Positions 30,501-40,583 of a stretch of 64,000 nt of DNA are shown here, one piece after another. This stretch comes from Phytophthora colocasiae (taxonomy: Eukaryota; Oomycota; Peronosporomycetes; Peronosporales; Peronosporaceae): the NCBI GenBank assembly GCA_018806915.1, contig JAGKQI010000031.1, positions 744,001 through 808,000 on the forward strand, read 5' to 3'. The stretch's first letter is position 1. Every line of letters begins with the position of its first letter. Made by a program: the position numbers and the translations under genes. The notes under the pieces are model-generated. The model was given only the letters and a program-made list of their open reading frames with translations. It did not search any database and had not been told where the DNA came from.

Positions 30501-31809
30501 CCACGCCTTCATGGGAGGCGTGGATGTCCATGACCAGTTGCGCTTGCAGCGCTACTCCCTGCAACGCGCGCTCCGATTCAAGAAATACTACAAGTCCCTG
30601 GTGCTAGGGTTGATCGACTTGGCCATTGTGAATGGCTACATCATCCACAAGGCGTACCATAAAAACAAGGAGTCGCGTCCTTTGACGCACGTCAAATATA
30701 TGATCAAGCTTCATCTGCAGCTCTGTCAGCTGCATGCCACCGACATGTACGAAGGGAATACGTTCGGCACACAGCGGCCCGCACCAGTACCAACATATGA
30801 GCCACTTCCTGTTGGTGGGGACCAGCAGACAGAGCACATGGCACGTCAGAGTAATGAATGGCGCAACGAAGGCACGCAGGCGAAGCGCCGCCAACGTGCA
30901 TGCAAGGTCTGCTCCGTTCTGCGAGCTGAAAATCAACGCGCCTCCACGACGACGTATTTCTGTAACGACTGCAACACAGCGGGACCGATCTTCCTCTGCA
31001 TGCGAGCTCGGCGCAATGTTCGTGGAGTTGCCATGACTTGCTGGGACATATGGCACAAGGAGTGGATGAATGGGAAATTGATCCCCGTGGATAATGGCAA
31101 GGTCATCCGAGTTCGCCGCAGAGGAACCACGAACGTTCCAGGAACACCTTCCACACCTGGTACTCCGGCTTCAAACAAGAGACGTCGAACGAGCCCGTAG
31201 CGCGTAGGATGCATATTAACCTGCCAATAAACTGCATATATGCAGGCTCTGACTAGGAAACGTGATTATTTTCGTTGTCTTTGGTGGCTAATCTGCTCAC
31301 TACAGGGAACCTTGAACTTCATCATGGCTTGCCTGTTTTCACTAACTAGGAATAATGGCCTGGACCATATTCGCGCGTCTATACCCAACACCCGAGAGTT
31401 TTCAGTTGATTGCTTGCGTTCCTTGCACCGTATTTACACAAGGACTGATAGTTTCAACTGATTGCACCAGAAGATTGCACATCTGTAAGGATCTGTATGG
31501 ATGACACCCCAACTTTATGTATAGAAATTTGTATGGGAAGTTATGATGTCTAAAATTCAGAAAACAATGACCTGGATGACAATGTTTCTGTTCGGCGTGT
31601 GACCTGTCACTATCCGCGATATGTAGCATAATGCAAAATTAGACGGCAAGACGTGGTCCATTATGCAACTTATATGCGGGATTAGCAAGCCTCTTGTAAC
31701 TGCACATCCTGAATCCTATCTTCCCTAACCTTGTTTATATACAAACATTAAGTCTAATTATGCTGCATATGCAGTTTACATGTTCCTTTCGGCTCCCGGT
31801 CTGGAGGGG
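27585..31809 (+). mobile_element. Full-length piggyBac element (4.2 kb)
   Basis: TTAA duplications at 27581-27584 and 31810-31813. The TIRs are CCCCTCCAAACCGG (left) and CCCCTCCAGACCGG (right, minus strand). It carries one plus-strand, four-exon transposase gene. The TIR differs from the piggyBac at 2189 (CCCCTTGAAACCGG), so this is a second subfamily. The 600 bases after the transposase stop are AT-rich 3' sub-terminal sequence with ATGCAG/CTGCAT repeats echoing those at the left end. Confidence 0.93.
27920..31200 (+). pseudogene. piggyBac transposase, four exons, one frameshift
   Basis: Exons 27920-28151, 28224-28721, 28843-29956 and 30037-31200 join with GT/AG introns (72, 121 and 80 bp) and correct phases throughout. 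The N-terminal module has W.EMK.EGWTRK, then an Ala/Pro-rich and an acidic stretch. The transposase core has D in FDEAVLPSR (about 29830), D in IVVIDRFYTS (about 30180) and MGGVDVHDQLRLQR (about 30510). The C-terminal Cys-rich domain (CKVC, CNDC, CWDIWHKEW) ends at 31200. A single missing base near 30490, within the CPRV.KDY motif, shifts frame 2 to frame 1, so the last exon cannot be read through. Apart from that the gene is intact and may be only recently inactivated, or the base may be an assembly error. Confidence 0.92.
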
Positions 31810-31831
31810 TTAAAATTGTTGGACAAATCCC

Positions 31832-32767
31832 ATGGAACCTGCCCCACTAACCGCGGTGGCCGTTGTATTCCAGTCCAAACCCACGTTCAGAGGACTCCCT
31901 CATGTCGTCTCTGCTGTCTCCCTCTTCCTGGACACTTTGGTGGAGGTCCCTCTCCATGTTGCAACAAAATTCGGATCGGTTGTTCTTTTGGATTACAGTG
32001 ATATGTACGACTCGAATGTTAATGAAAAAGTTGTTGATACTTCATGGACAATACGGAAATACCTTCGAACGGATCCTCACTACAGACAATATCAATTCAG
32101 AAAGTCAATGATGGAGGCAGTGCGTCATAACGATGTGGAAATGGCTCGATGGCTTGTAGCCAAGTTCCCTGAAGCTAAGGTAACGATAGAAGTGGTCACA
32201 AATGCTGCTTCTACCGGGTCTCTAGAGATTCTACAAGTCTTTTATGACCGAAGTGCACGAGATCCGGGTCTTTATGTGCACTGGGGCAAATTTTATTGAA
32301 AAAAGCTGTGGGAAGTCGTAGCATTGAAGTTGTCGAGTGGGTTTACACCCATTTCCCTTCCAGTCCATGGCAACAAAGTCGAGCGTTAGAAGCAGCAGTT
32401 TGTAGTGACAACATCACTATGGCAGAATGGTTAATGGATCACGGAGCGACGTGGTGGACCCATAATCTTCCAAAACTCCGACCTGCCCATTCTGTAGCGG
32501 AAAAATCGGGAAGCGTCGAGATGATGCAATTGCTGGACAAGCATGGTCAACTTGAAGGTCTTCAGCGATTGGTGATTAAAGCTGCAGGGAAGGGATTTAT
32601 CGATACTACTTGATCGTGGAATGAAAGAAGGTGAACTGGAAGAAGATTTAGCCAGAATCTCGATTTGCTATTCACACTGCAGCAACTTAGACGAAATCTC
32701 TCGAAGTTTTCCTGAGCGAGGCGAGGGAAAACATGTTTTCCAGGTTTGGATTGCGATGCCACAAACC
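31832..32767 (+). pseudogene. Ankyrin-repeat-like gene, frameshifted
   Basis: It starts at ATG 31832 (MEPAPLTAVAVVFQSKP), 18 bp after the TTAA of the piggyBac. Ankyrin-type helices follow: AVRHNDVEMARWLVAKF, AASTGSLEILQVFY, and in the next frame SRSIEVVEWVYTHFP, AVCSDNITMAEWLMDHGA and KSGSVEMMQLLDKHG. This spacing is typical of the large oomycete ankyrin family. The frame changes near 32293 (a T-run, one base missing) and again near 32603, after which LLDRGMKEGELEEDLARI is read. It is therefore a pseudogene. Its promoter region is where the piggyBac lies. Confidence 0.7.
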
Positions 32768-32888
32768 TAGGCTGCCATCCTCGACAAGAAACTCACGACG
32801 AAGTATTCTTATCCCGCGACGTAGTGCAGGAGTCGTAACCTTAGTCAGTCATTCTGTAGTTTCCTACGAGCACCTTCAACTGACCACG

Positions 32889-34877
32889 ATGTATCCAGCT
32901 ACTCTTCCGCGCGGCGCTTCCCTTCTTCTCTTCCCAGAAGACGTTGAGGGAGCAATATCAACTCCGACTTACGTGAAGGTGAAGAGTTCACGAGGCGCCA
33001 CGGTCTCTGTTCAACTTGATGAAGCTTCGAACGGTGCTACCCAAACGCTCAAGCTTCCACGTGTCACTGCGCTGACACGGAGGATTAACCTCAGCGATGA
33101 AGGCGAGCTCCAGCTCGGAACCTGGGTACGAAAGGCTGTGTGTGCACTGGTGGACGGGGAATACCGATACGGTCAGGTAACGGGCTATTCCAACTCCGAC
33201 CTTATCGTATCCACGTCACACGGTCCTATTCAAGCCAATCTGGATGCTATCTGCGGGGAAGTATACCCAGTGATAGCAATGATAATGGGGTGCAAGCAGT
33301 TCCCGGTCAGCAACTGGAACTACCCTGCCCTTGAACGGATGCACGAAGCAATGTTCACTACGATCATCAATCCAACCAATCCTGGACAAGGCCCACCTTC
33401 CGTCGCACAGCTGTTGCGTGACCACGACATACACGTCTCGTCAGTGTACGATTGCCTTTCGCTGTGGACGGATGCGCTCACGGGCGTACGTACCCGCGTA
33501 TCGCTCCAGCATGTGATTAACCACGTTTACTACGTAGACGGAAATGCTCCTCTACCACCCCAACTCGAACATGCCTTTGGACCATCGTTCTGTCAGCAAC
33601 CAACCTCGGAGATTATACCGTCTTCAAATCCTGATAACCAACCTCGTCGAAACGGCCAGGGTAACAGGAACCCAAACCAACGCTCAGTCCACAACACTTC
33701 CGACTTCTTTGATCCTACAGTCGTCGATGATGATATCGAAGTAGCGGCAGATGAAGCGTCCGTTGCCCACATGCTGTTGGCGAATGAGCCGTCTCGATCA
33801 CGGCAGCCGACGAGGACAGCGCCACATACAGCGGCAGACACCACGTTGCTATCAACCAACCAAACGCCGACCCCAATGAAGCATGAATCCTCTCAAGAGC
33901 ACGAGATTCGAGAGCTAATTCGTCTTCACAAGCCCTATTTGCTCCCGTACCACCTCGATTCAAGGCGACCAGCTAGTTCACTACCTACGGCGACGCTAAC
34001 ACGACGGCTGGATGGAGAACTACCACCGGCCAAGCGGAGTAAATTCTCCTTCAACCCTTCGCTCGAACAACGTCGGGTTCATGAAGTCATAACTGCAGAA
34101 GCACACAAAGGTAAGTCACCTTCTGTTTTTGTCGAATCAATGGTGTCCAACAAGGCGATCACGTTGTGGGCATATCCTGGTGTATCTACCCGAGCTTACG
34201 ACTTCCAATTTGGATCACGAGGACTCTCTATCCTTCACTTTACTCCCGTTGAACAAATTAAGCGACTTCGTCGGCAACGCGAAAACTTCATCAGCATGAG
34301 CGACTTCTCCATCTCTGCAAAGTTTATTCCAGCCCCAGAACCATCGTCGTGGGACGATGTTATGGCTGCTGCGAATGGATTTCAGCAATACTGTGTGTTC
34401 ATGTGTGATTCCACAACCCGAGACCTTGCGACAGCAACCTATACACTCCTTGGCGCGCTTCGAGCACGTAACCTTTGGCCTCAAGACCAGCTCCCTACTC
34501 TGATACTGTGGGTTGACTCTCAGCTGGAAGACTACCGTAACGCGATTATTGCAGACCTTACAAGTCTGACTTTAACTCGCGGACAAGTCTCTGTGGCAAT
34601 GAACCCCTTCAATCCTGAGCTTCAAAGTATTCTCTTCTCCTCCCAGCGGGATCGAATGGATGCATTACAAACAGCACATGACACCTCATCGCGTGAACAC
34701 TCGCAGCAGCGATCGCGAAGTCATCCGGGTCGTAAAGGAGACAGCTCAACGTCATTCATTCCCCGACACGAAGGAAAACAGGTGTGCCTAAAGTATTTGT
34801 CCAAGAAGGGCTGTCCTTCAAGCGATCCTGATACCTGCTCTCGCCATACCGAGTTCATTTCTTACCAGCCGCTTTAA
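32889..34877 (+). CDS. ORF1 (gag-like) of a DIRS/Ngaro-like retroelement
   Basis: A 662-residue protein counted from ATG 32889; an earlier ATG at 32733 overlaps the ankyrin relic and is less likely. It has no homology I can name in the first 550 residues. The C-terminus has a single zinc-finger-like motif, CLKYLSKKGC..........CSRH, preceded by a basic Ser/Arg-rich stretch, consistent with an RNA-binding gag-type protein. It lies directly upstream of reverse-transcriptase sequence on the same strand, so I read it as the first ORF of that element. The frame is intact. Confidence 0.55.
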   Translation: MYPATLPRGASLLLFPEDVEGAISTPTYVKVKSSRGATVSVQLDEASNGATQTLKLPRVTALTRRINLSDEGELQLGTWVRKAVCALVDGEYRYGQVTGYSNSDLIVSTSHGPIQANLDAICGEVYPVIAMIMGCKQFPVSNWNYPALERMHEAMFTTIINPTNPGQGPPSVAQLLRDHDIHVSSVYDCLSLWTDALTGVRTRVSLQHVINHVYYVDGNAPLPPQLEHAFGPSFCQQPTSEIIPSSNPDNQPRRNGQGNRNPNQRSVHNTSDFFDPTVVDDDIEVAADEASVAHMLLANEPSRSRQPTRTAPHTAADTTLLSTNQTPTPMKHESSQEHEIRELIRLHKPYLLPYHLDSRRPASSLPTATLTRRLDGELPPAKRSKFSFNPSLEQRRVHEVITAEAHKGKSPSVFVESMVSNKAITLWAYPGVSTRAYDFQFGSRGLSILHFTPVEQIKRLRRQRENFISMSDFSISAKFIPAPEPSSWDDVMAAANGFQQYCVFMCDSTTRDLATATYTLLGALRARNLWPQDQLPTLILWVDSQLEDYRNAIIADLTSLTLTRGQVSVAMNPFNPELQSILFSSQRDRMDALQTAHDTSSREHSQQRSRSHPGRKGDSSTSFIPRHEGKQVCLKYLSKKGCPSSDPDTCSRHTEFISYQPL

Positions 34878-36050
34878 CCGACAAGCTCAAGAACTAAGTG
34901 GCGTCAACACCAAATACGATGACAATTGATGTGTTCCAGACGGAAATGGTCTAACCGGCAGTGGAACACGAAATTGGACCCAACGAACCAAGCGCACGGT
35001 GACAACTTCCCGAGCATTCCTAGATTTCCCCACGTCGGCCACATTAAGGTCCAAGTTTAATCGCGGTCGTGTACTGGAGTGCGAATCTTTCCAAGGAAGT
35101 CCACGTTCCCAACGGTGTACGTCTGAAAGCGTACTACTCAAAACATCAAACATGCCCCGCCAAGTCCAGATGTGGACTGCAACAATCATCTACGACTCCG
35201 CCCGGCCATTTCGGCCGCTGCCGCGCAGCCATCCCTCCGTCCTACCGCTCGAGTAGGCGTAGAGCAACTATCCCTCCGTTCGCCTTTTCAGGCCAACGTT
35301 GAGCAACCTTCACTCCGCTCGTGCATCTCGACGGGCGTCGAGCAAACCTCTCTCCGATCAGTCAATTCGGCTGACGTCGAGCAACATACACTCCGTTCGA
35401 CCAGCGTGGTCAACGTCGAGCATCACCTCTCCTTTATCGACAGAGCGAAATGTCCTACTTAGGAAGATGTCCGGAAGACATTGCAACAACTGTCGGACAT
35501 TGATAACGCAGCCCGAATTAACAAGCTCAACGAGACCTGTACACAACTAGGTATACGGCCACCAGTACCAGTGCCATTACGGCAAGCAAACGGGAAATAT
35601 CAATTAAATTGAGAAAAACAGCGGGTGGTGTCCACCATGGCTCTCAAACATAGCTTGAGCCTGTCCGAGATCGTTGAATTGATCCGTGGCCAGACCGGAC
35701 AGGACCCGCGACCCAACAAAGCAAGGGATCCCATGCGCCTGACGAGACTCCTTGACGGCTACAAGCACAAATATTTGCTCAACGACATGGCTCGAAATGG
35801 GATTCAGCCAACCTGGAAGACTGCCGCGCCAGATCAAACAAATTCTGTCAGAAATCATCGATCAGCTTCGAAATACTTGAATGCAGTAATCAAGGCAATC
35901 CGATCAGGTCAAGACGCCGGCCAATACCTCGTACTAGATATCGCCGTACTCGAAGTCTGGAAAGATATTCAAATTAGTCCGCTCGGAGCTGTGGAAAAGA
36001 AGGACTGTGACCCGGACGAAGAAATCCGGCTCATTCATGACCTGTCATTT
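34878..36050 (+). pseudogene. DIRS/Ngaro-like pol, N-terminal part
   Basis: After ORF1 the frame carries four 13-residue repeats of the type VEQ.SLRS (about 35250-35410), then a stop, then VRKTLQQLSDIDNAARINKL and another stop near 35611. From 35625 a frame (MALKHSLSLSEIVELIRG) runs into reverse-transcriptase start sequence (SPLGAVEKKD, then RLIHDLSF) and is cut at 36050 by the Ty3/gypsy element. The in-frame stops make it a pseudogene. The motif order suggests a tyrosine-recombinase-class (DIRS/Ngaro) reverse transcriptase rather than Ty3 or Ty1, with moderate certainty. Confidence 0.55.
36047..36050. repeat. Target-site duplication, left (ATTT)
   Basis: ATTT directly precedes the 5' LTR and is repeated at 53138-53141 after the 3' LTR. 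Joining the flanks with one copy restores an open reverse-transcriptase frame (RLIHDLSF|RSGHSTND). Confidence 0.85.
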
Positions 36051-37736
36051 TGACATGATGTTAATTCCGATTTTCGAGCGACAGGTGGATATTACGTTAC
36101 GATGTGATTGGTTATACTATGGGTTATAAGCGAAAGGGACTTTGGGACGCGGCCGCACCCGTGCGACATCTGTGGAAGATTGTGGATAAACCTTCGCCTG
36201 ACTGTAAAGGGGCCCAAAGGACCAGAAGTGTACTTCAGAGTGTGCACAACTCTGAAGGTCAACTACACTCTGTCTGGTCACCGGACTTTCCCCGACGATG
36301 AGTGCCTAAGTTCTGGCGGAAAGTCTCTCAGAAGAACGTATCTCTGAGAGACCTCATCCCGTTACCGTCCAGCGCGGCGATGGATGGTTCAAGGATTCAC
36401 AATATATACCCGCAGAGACCAAGTATCGCGCGCCGGACGCCGCGCACCCGCGCAACCCTCAAGATCTTCATGTACGTTGAAGCATTAGTGCTCCGTACTC
36501 TGGTTTCTTACTCAAGACTCTGGTATCTCTAACTCTGAGTGACTAAGACTCTGGAAACCAAGTTATATCAGACTCTGAAAACCAGGATACCAGACCCTGA
36601 AACCACCGAAGATCCAAGACCATACTGAAACCAAGTGAACCCAAGTTCAAGTCACGCATTCAAGTGATTACTGACCTGCACATCCCCCGTAAGGACGTCT
36701 CTACCTGTCAACCCATCGAGATCGGCTGCACAGACTGCATACTGAGACCAAGTCAAATTACCAGATGTATACAAAGACCAAGGGTACCTGAGATATGAAG
36801 ACTGACTGCATAAAGGACGCAAAAGACGACAAGAAGAAGAGAGTTACCAGAGATATATGATAGTTATGAGGAAGATAAACGATAAACAGAGTTCAATTTG
36901 CTTGCTACTGCACAAGTCCGCTTGAGAGGTATTCAAGCCACTGCGTCATCACGTACGTCGTGTGATCTCCACCAAATTCAATCCCCTTAGGTGGAGATCA
37001 GGTAACGTAGAGACCTGAAAGGACCCACCTATTCCATATCCTAGTTGGGTCGTTTGTTTTGTCTCTAGCGGTAGCCCATTTCATATTGCTCGTTTGGACA
37101 GGCTCTGGGAACTAGACAGTCGTTTTCAGAGTGCAAGGTAGACTGTTATATATAGCCGATTGTATTGGTTTATATTTTCCCTCTATATAAGAGGGTGGTG
37201 CGCGAACGTAAAGGGATACCAGACAGACCAGGTGTCTGGTAGTAAGTCCCTAGTTGACCTGGAGTGTTAGCCCACCGTTCAAGGGCCTAGAAAGAATAAG
37301 AACGGCTGTATATATTTGTATATTTTCGAACTCTGTGTATTGGTTGTTTATCTCTGAAAATCAGGTATTTCGGTTCTGGATTTGTGATATTCAGACACCG
37401 ATTTCAGACTTTCTCTGGTATATTAACCTCTTTTCGACCGCCGACTTCCTGGAAACCATCTTGGTTCCCAGAGATTCCGACTCCCGAACGCTCCTGGAAG
37501 GATTCCCTGAATACCGACACCAGACTCCAAGGGAACCCCTACTTCTCTTCACAGCATATTCTCAGACTCCGGCGAGGGTCATATTTCCGAAGCCAACGAA
37601 CCCACGAGGATACCGCAAGGTACCACACGCCAACCTACCGTTGTACGGCTCTGAAAACTCCTTTTCAGTAGTCGTATAACTAGGGTTCACTATACGCCCC
37701 CTGCTCCGCGACCAAAGTTTCACCGACTTCGCGACA
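36051..37736 (+). repeat. 5' LTR of the giant Ty3/gypsy element
   Basis: Starts TGACATGATG and ends TTCGCGACA. Compared by eye with the 3' LTR, there are only about eight or nine substitutions, plus a 10-bp and a 3-bp indel, outside one 60-nt patch (36901-36960) that is strongly divergent. Right of the patch is a 10-bp stem, GATCTCCACC at 36964 pairing with GGTGGAGATC at 36990. A TATA-like box lies at 37184. Confidence 0.95.
37184..37190 (+). promoter_or_regulatory. TATA-like box in the LTR
   Basis: CTCTATATAAGAGGG in the 5' LTR, with an identical copy in the 3' LTR near 52593, is the best candidate for the transcription start signal; the start would be near 37215. Confidence 0.4.
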
Positions 37737-37738
37737 AC

Positions 37739-37755
37739 TGGTGCGCGTGCCCGGA
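37739..37755 (+). other. Primer-binding site
   Basis: TGGTGCGCGTGCCCGG begins 2 bp after the end of the 5' LTR and would pair with the CCA-terminated 3' end of a tRNA. I cannot say which tRNA. Confidence 0.6.
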
Positions 37756-37829
37756 TCTTTGGAATCGTGATATCACCGGATTTGAGAGTACAAGAAGAGA
37801 AAGTTTCCTGTCAAGCGTCTATATTCAAG

Positions 37830-40583
37830 ATGGCTACGCCAGGATCTACGAGAGGAGGACGCCGTGGTCGTGGTCGGAGCATTCCGACACGCCAATCCAA
37901 GCGTCTACAAGGTTTGTCGCCTGAAGAGCAACCAGACTTGGATGCTATCCAGAAGGCGGCCCGCGAGAAGAGGAAAGCTGCGCGAGAGAAGAAGGCAGCT
38001 GAGAATGTGAGCGTCCCAGAACCGGCGGTTGGAGACCAGCCTGCTGAGAAACCAGAAGCTCAAGAGACACCTGCTGTCCCTGGTGAACAAGGTTCTGAAG
38101 GCCCGTCAGAAGTTGAAGCTTCTGGTGACGAGGTGACCACTGCCCGCGAGGATGGTGATGAGGCGTCTGAGGGAGGCGCCGATATGGTTGAGTCCCCGGA
38201 AGTGATCGATCTGTGTTCAGATTCGGCAACTTCCGGCCAGTCCGTGGATGAAGTGAAACCAGAACCCGGACCCTCTGAAGAACATGTTCCACGGTCCCCA
38301 AAGTCTGAAGACGCACCAATGTCTGATGACATGGCGATCAAGTCCGAACAGTCTCTGAAGACACCGTCTGATGAGTCTGGGAGGGCTGATTCGCTTGACG
38401 GGGAACGAGCTCTGAGGTATGTGCGTCGTGAGTTCCGCCGTTGGAGAGATATGGACACAGGCAAGGTCATCCCGCCTAGCATTGAATATATGTGGCCAAC
38501 GACGAAGCCTAGTGCTGATGCTTTCCAGAAAGCCGCTGCAGCAACCGGCGACTACATCAAATGGCGATGTTCCTCCGTTTTCCCTGAGGATATGTGGATC
38601 TCAGAGTTTCACGCGAGGCGTCATAGTTTTGGTTGGATCCAAGACCTGTCTTATGTTGAGATTCCGATGAGCACGTTGACAGCACCAGAGTGTGTGGCTG
38701 TACTTCAGACAATGTTGTACGAGGCAGGTTTCGAATTCCAGAACCTCCTCTCAACCTGGCCCCAGACGCAGGCGTCAGCCGTCGTTGGGTCTCAAGTACG
38801 CAGTGTGGCGTCCGAACTTCAGAGTCGACTCGCAGTGGAATTGGTTGAGTGGGCCACAGTGACCGCCAGGTTACAAGTTTGCCGACTCCCAGAAAGCATG
38901 AAGCAAGAAGACACAACTGGCAAGAACGAAGCAGACAGTGTATTACCTGACAAAGATGCTGACCTACAAGGACAACGACTGATCATGCGACTCCGGGTAA
39001 CCGGACTCCGAGTGACGCACAGTTCTGATGGTTCCAGCAGTGACGAGCCGCCGCAGTCCAAGCGCTTACAGCAGAGACCGCCGCGCCCACAAATCCCGTC
39101 GACACCGTCAGCTTTATCGACGCCATCGCTGTCTTCACTGCCACACTACGAGAGTCGCTCTGATAACACGCGACCAGAGTCTGAAAATCCAATGTCCGAA
39201 GATCACAGCATCTCTCAGACTCAGATGTCGGATGTGCCAATTCCCAGTGTCATTGGGACCTCAGACGACCAGTCGTCGGGATTCCAGACTTCACGCGGAA
39301 GCTCTACGGACTCGTCCTTGATGTCCATGAGTCGAGGGGCGGCATCACATATGCCGCCGCCCACAGGAAGTCTGGCGTTAATCGCTCAAGGTGCTGATGT
39401 AGGAGGAACAGTCTCTGAAGGCATGGGGATCCAAGTGACGCGAACGCTGTTACCAGTGAAACCAGAATTCGAGGATGTCGACATGCCGGAGGAGAGACCA
39501 GAAGTGCCGGACGCGGAGTCTGGAAACCAGGTGTCTGTCAGAAGTTCTTCACGGGATTTCAGACAATTGTCTCCGGAGATTCCGCCTGTATCTGTCTCCA
39601 CCCGAAGCGAAAGTCACCAGAGCCACCGCCAAAGTGTGAAGAGTGAAGACCTTCCGAGACCACCGTCCCGACGCTTGAGTTCCATTGCGTCGAGTCGTAC
39701 GAAGTCTGAAACCCGAAATTCTCAGAGATCAGGACCTGCCCAGATCGAGTTGAACGTCATGAGGCAACAGCAGGAGTGGCAAAGCCGGATGGAGCAAGCG
39801 CAGATGGAGTTCTTGGCCCGAGAACGCTTGGAGTCCATGGAACGCGATCGTCGTCGAGAGCAACGTGACTTGGAGGCAAGGCGCGAAATTCAGACGCTCA
39901 CCGAGCGCTTGTTGAAGTCGGAAAACGCGAGGCTGGAGGCTGAGAGGCGCGCCGACGATGCTGAAGAACGCAGAAGTCTGGTATCTGAAAACAAGCTCAG
40001 GAATCGCAGCGCGGCAGAGTTGGAAACTCTGAAAACGGAGCTCCAGAACTCTGAAAACCAACGTCTGGAATCAGTGTTTGCTGAACGCTGGCGACAGAGA
40101 GAGGCTGAGACTGAAGCCGAACGTGCGCGTGCGACTGACGAGATGAAACGGGACTGGATTTCTCAAATGGAAGCTCTACAGCAGCGAATGAAAGACATGG
40201 GAGCTGAACGCGACAGGGAGAAAGAAAGTTCTCAGAACATGCAACGGTTCCAAGCCGGTCAGTTGAGAAACCTTCGAGCGACATTATCCCAAGTTCAAGA
40301 AGCGCGAAGGGTCGGTCACCCTGATTCAGCAACTTCAAACCAAGCGTTACAAACAGGCAACCCTGAAGTTGCAACTATGTATCCAGTATCAGGGTCGGAA
40401 ATCAGAAGTGACGCAAGAAGGGTTGGGGTTGAACCCATGTCACATTCACCGGCTCTCAAGACGGAATCTCGAGAGGTTGCAACCTTCCAGCAAGGCACCC
40501 CTGCACGAAGCACGGGGACGAAGCGAGTGAAGGCCGAGAGGAATGGTGGCGCTACTACTGCTACGGCCACCCAGGTGATTTAA
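37830..40583 (+). CDS. Giant Ty3/gypsy ORF1: extra N-terminal coiled-coil protein
   Basis: A 917-residue ORF from ATG 37830 (MATPGSTRGGRRGRG); the GTG at 37767 is not used. It begins with a very basic segment, then an acidic Ser/Pro/Glu-rich stretch, a folded-looking central part (about 190-370, VRREFRRWRDMDTG, EYMWPTTKPSADAF), a long Ser-rich linker, and a strong coiled coil (about 640-840) rich in Glu/Arg/Gln. It lacks zinc knuckles and is not the gag of this element, which follows as a separate ORF in the same frame after one TAA. Its role is unknown; assembly or RNA packaging is a guess. Confidence 0.75.
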   Translation: MATPGSTRGGRRGRGRSIPTRQSKRLQGLSPEEQPDLDAIQKAAREKRKAAREKKAAENVSVPEPAVGDQPAEKPEAQETPAVPGEQGSEGPSEVEASGDEVTTAREDGDEASEGGADMVESPEVIDLCSDSATSGQSVDEVKPEPGPSEEHVPRSPKSEDAPMSDDMAIKSEQSLKTPSDESGRADSLDGERALRYVRREFRRWRDMDTGKVIPPSIEYMWPTTKPSADAFQKAAAATGDYIKWRCSSVFPEDMWISEFHARRHSFGWIQDLSYVEIPMSTLTAPECVAVLQTMLYEAGFEFQNLLSTWPQTQASAVVGSQVRSVASELQSRLAVELVEWATVTARLQVCRLPESMKQEDTTGKNEADSVLPDKDADLQGQRLIMRLRVTGLRVTHSSDGSSSDEPPQSKRLQQRPPRPQIPSTPSALSTPSLSSLPHYESRSDNTRPESENPMSEDHSISQTQMSDVPIPSVIGTSDDQSSGFQTSRGSSTDSSLMSMSRGAASHMPPPTGSLALIAQGADVGGTVSEGMGIQVTRTLLPVKPEFEDVDMPEERPEVPDAESGNQVSVRSSSRDFRQLSPEIPPVSVSTRSESHQSHRQSVKSEDLPRPPSRRLSSIASSRTKSETRNSQRSGPAQIELNVMRQQQEWQSRMEQAQMEFLARERLESMERDRRREQRDLEARREIQTLTERLLKSENARLEAERRADDAEERRSLVSENKLRNRSAAELETLKTELQNSENQRLESVFAERWRQREAETEAERARATDEMKRDWISQMEALQQRMKDMGAERDREKESSQNMQRFQAGQLRNLRATLSQVQEARRVGHPDSATSNQALQTGNPEVATMYPVSGSEIRSDARRVGVEPMSHSPALKTESREVATFQQGTPARSTGTKRVKAERNGGATTATATQVI

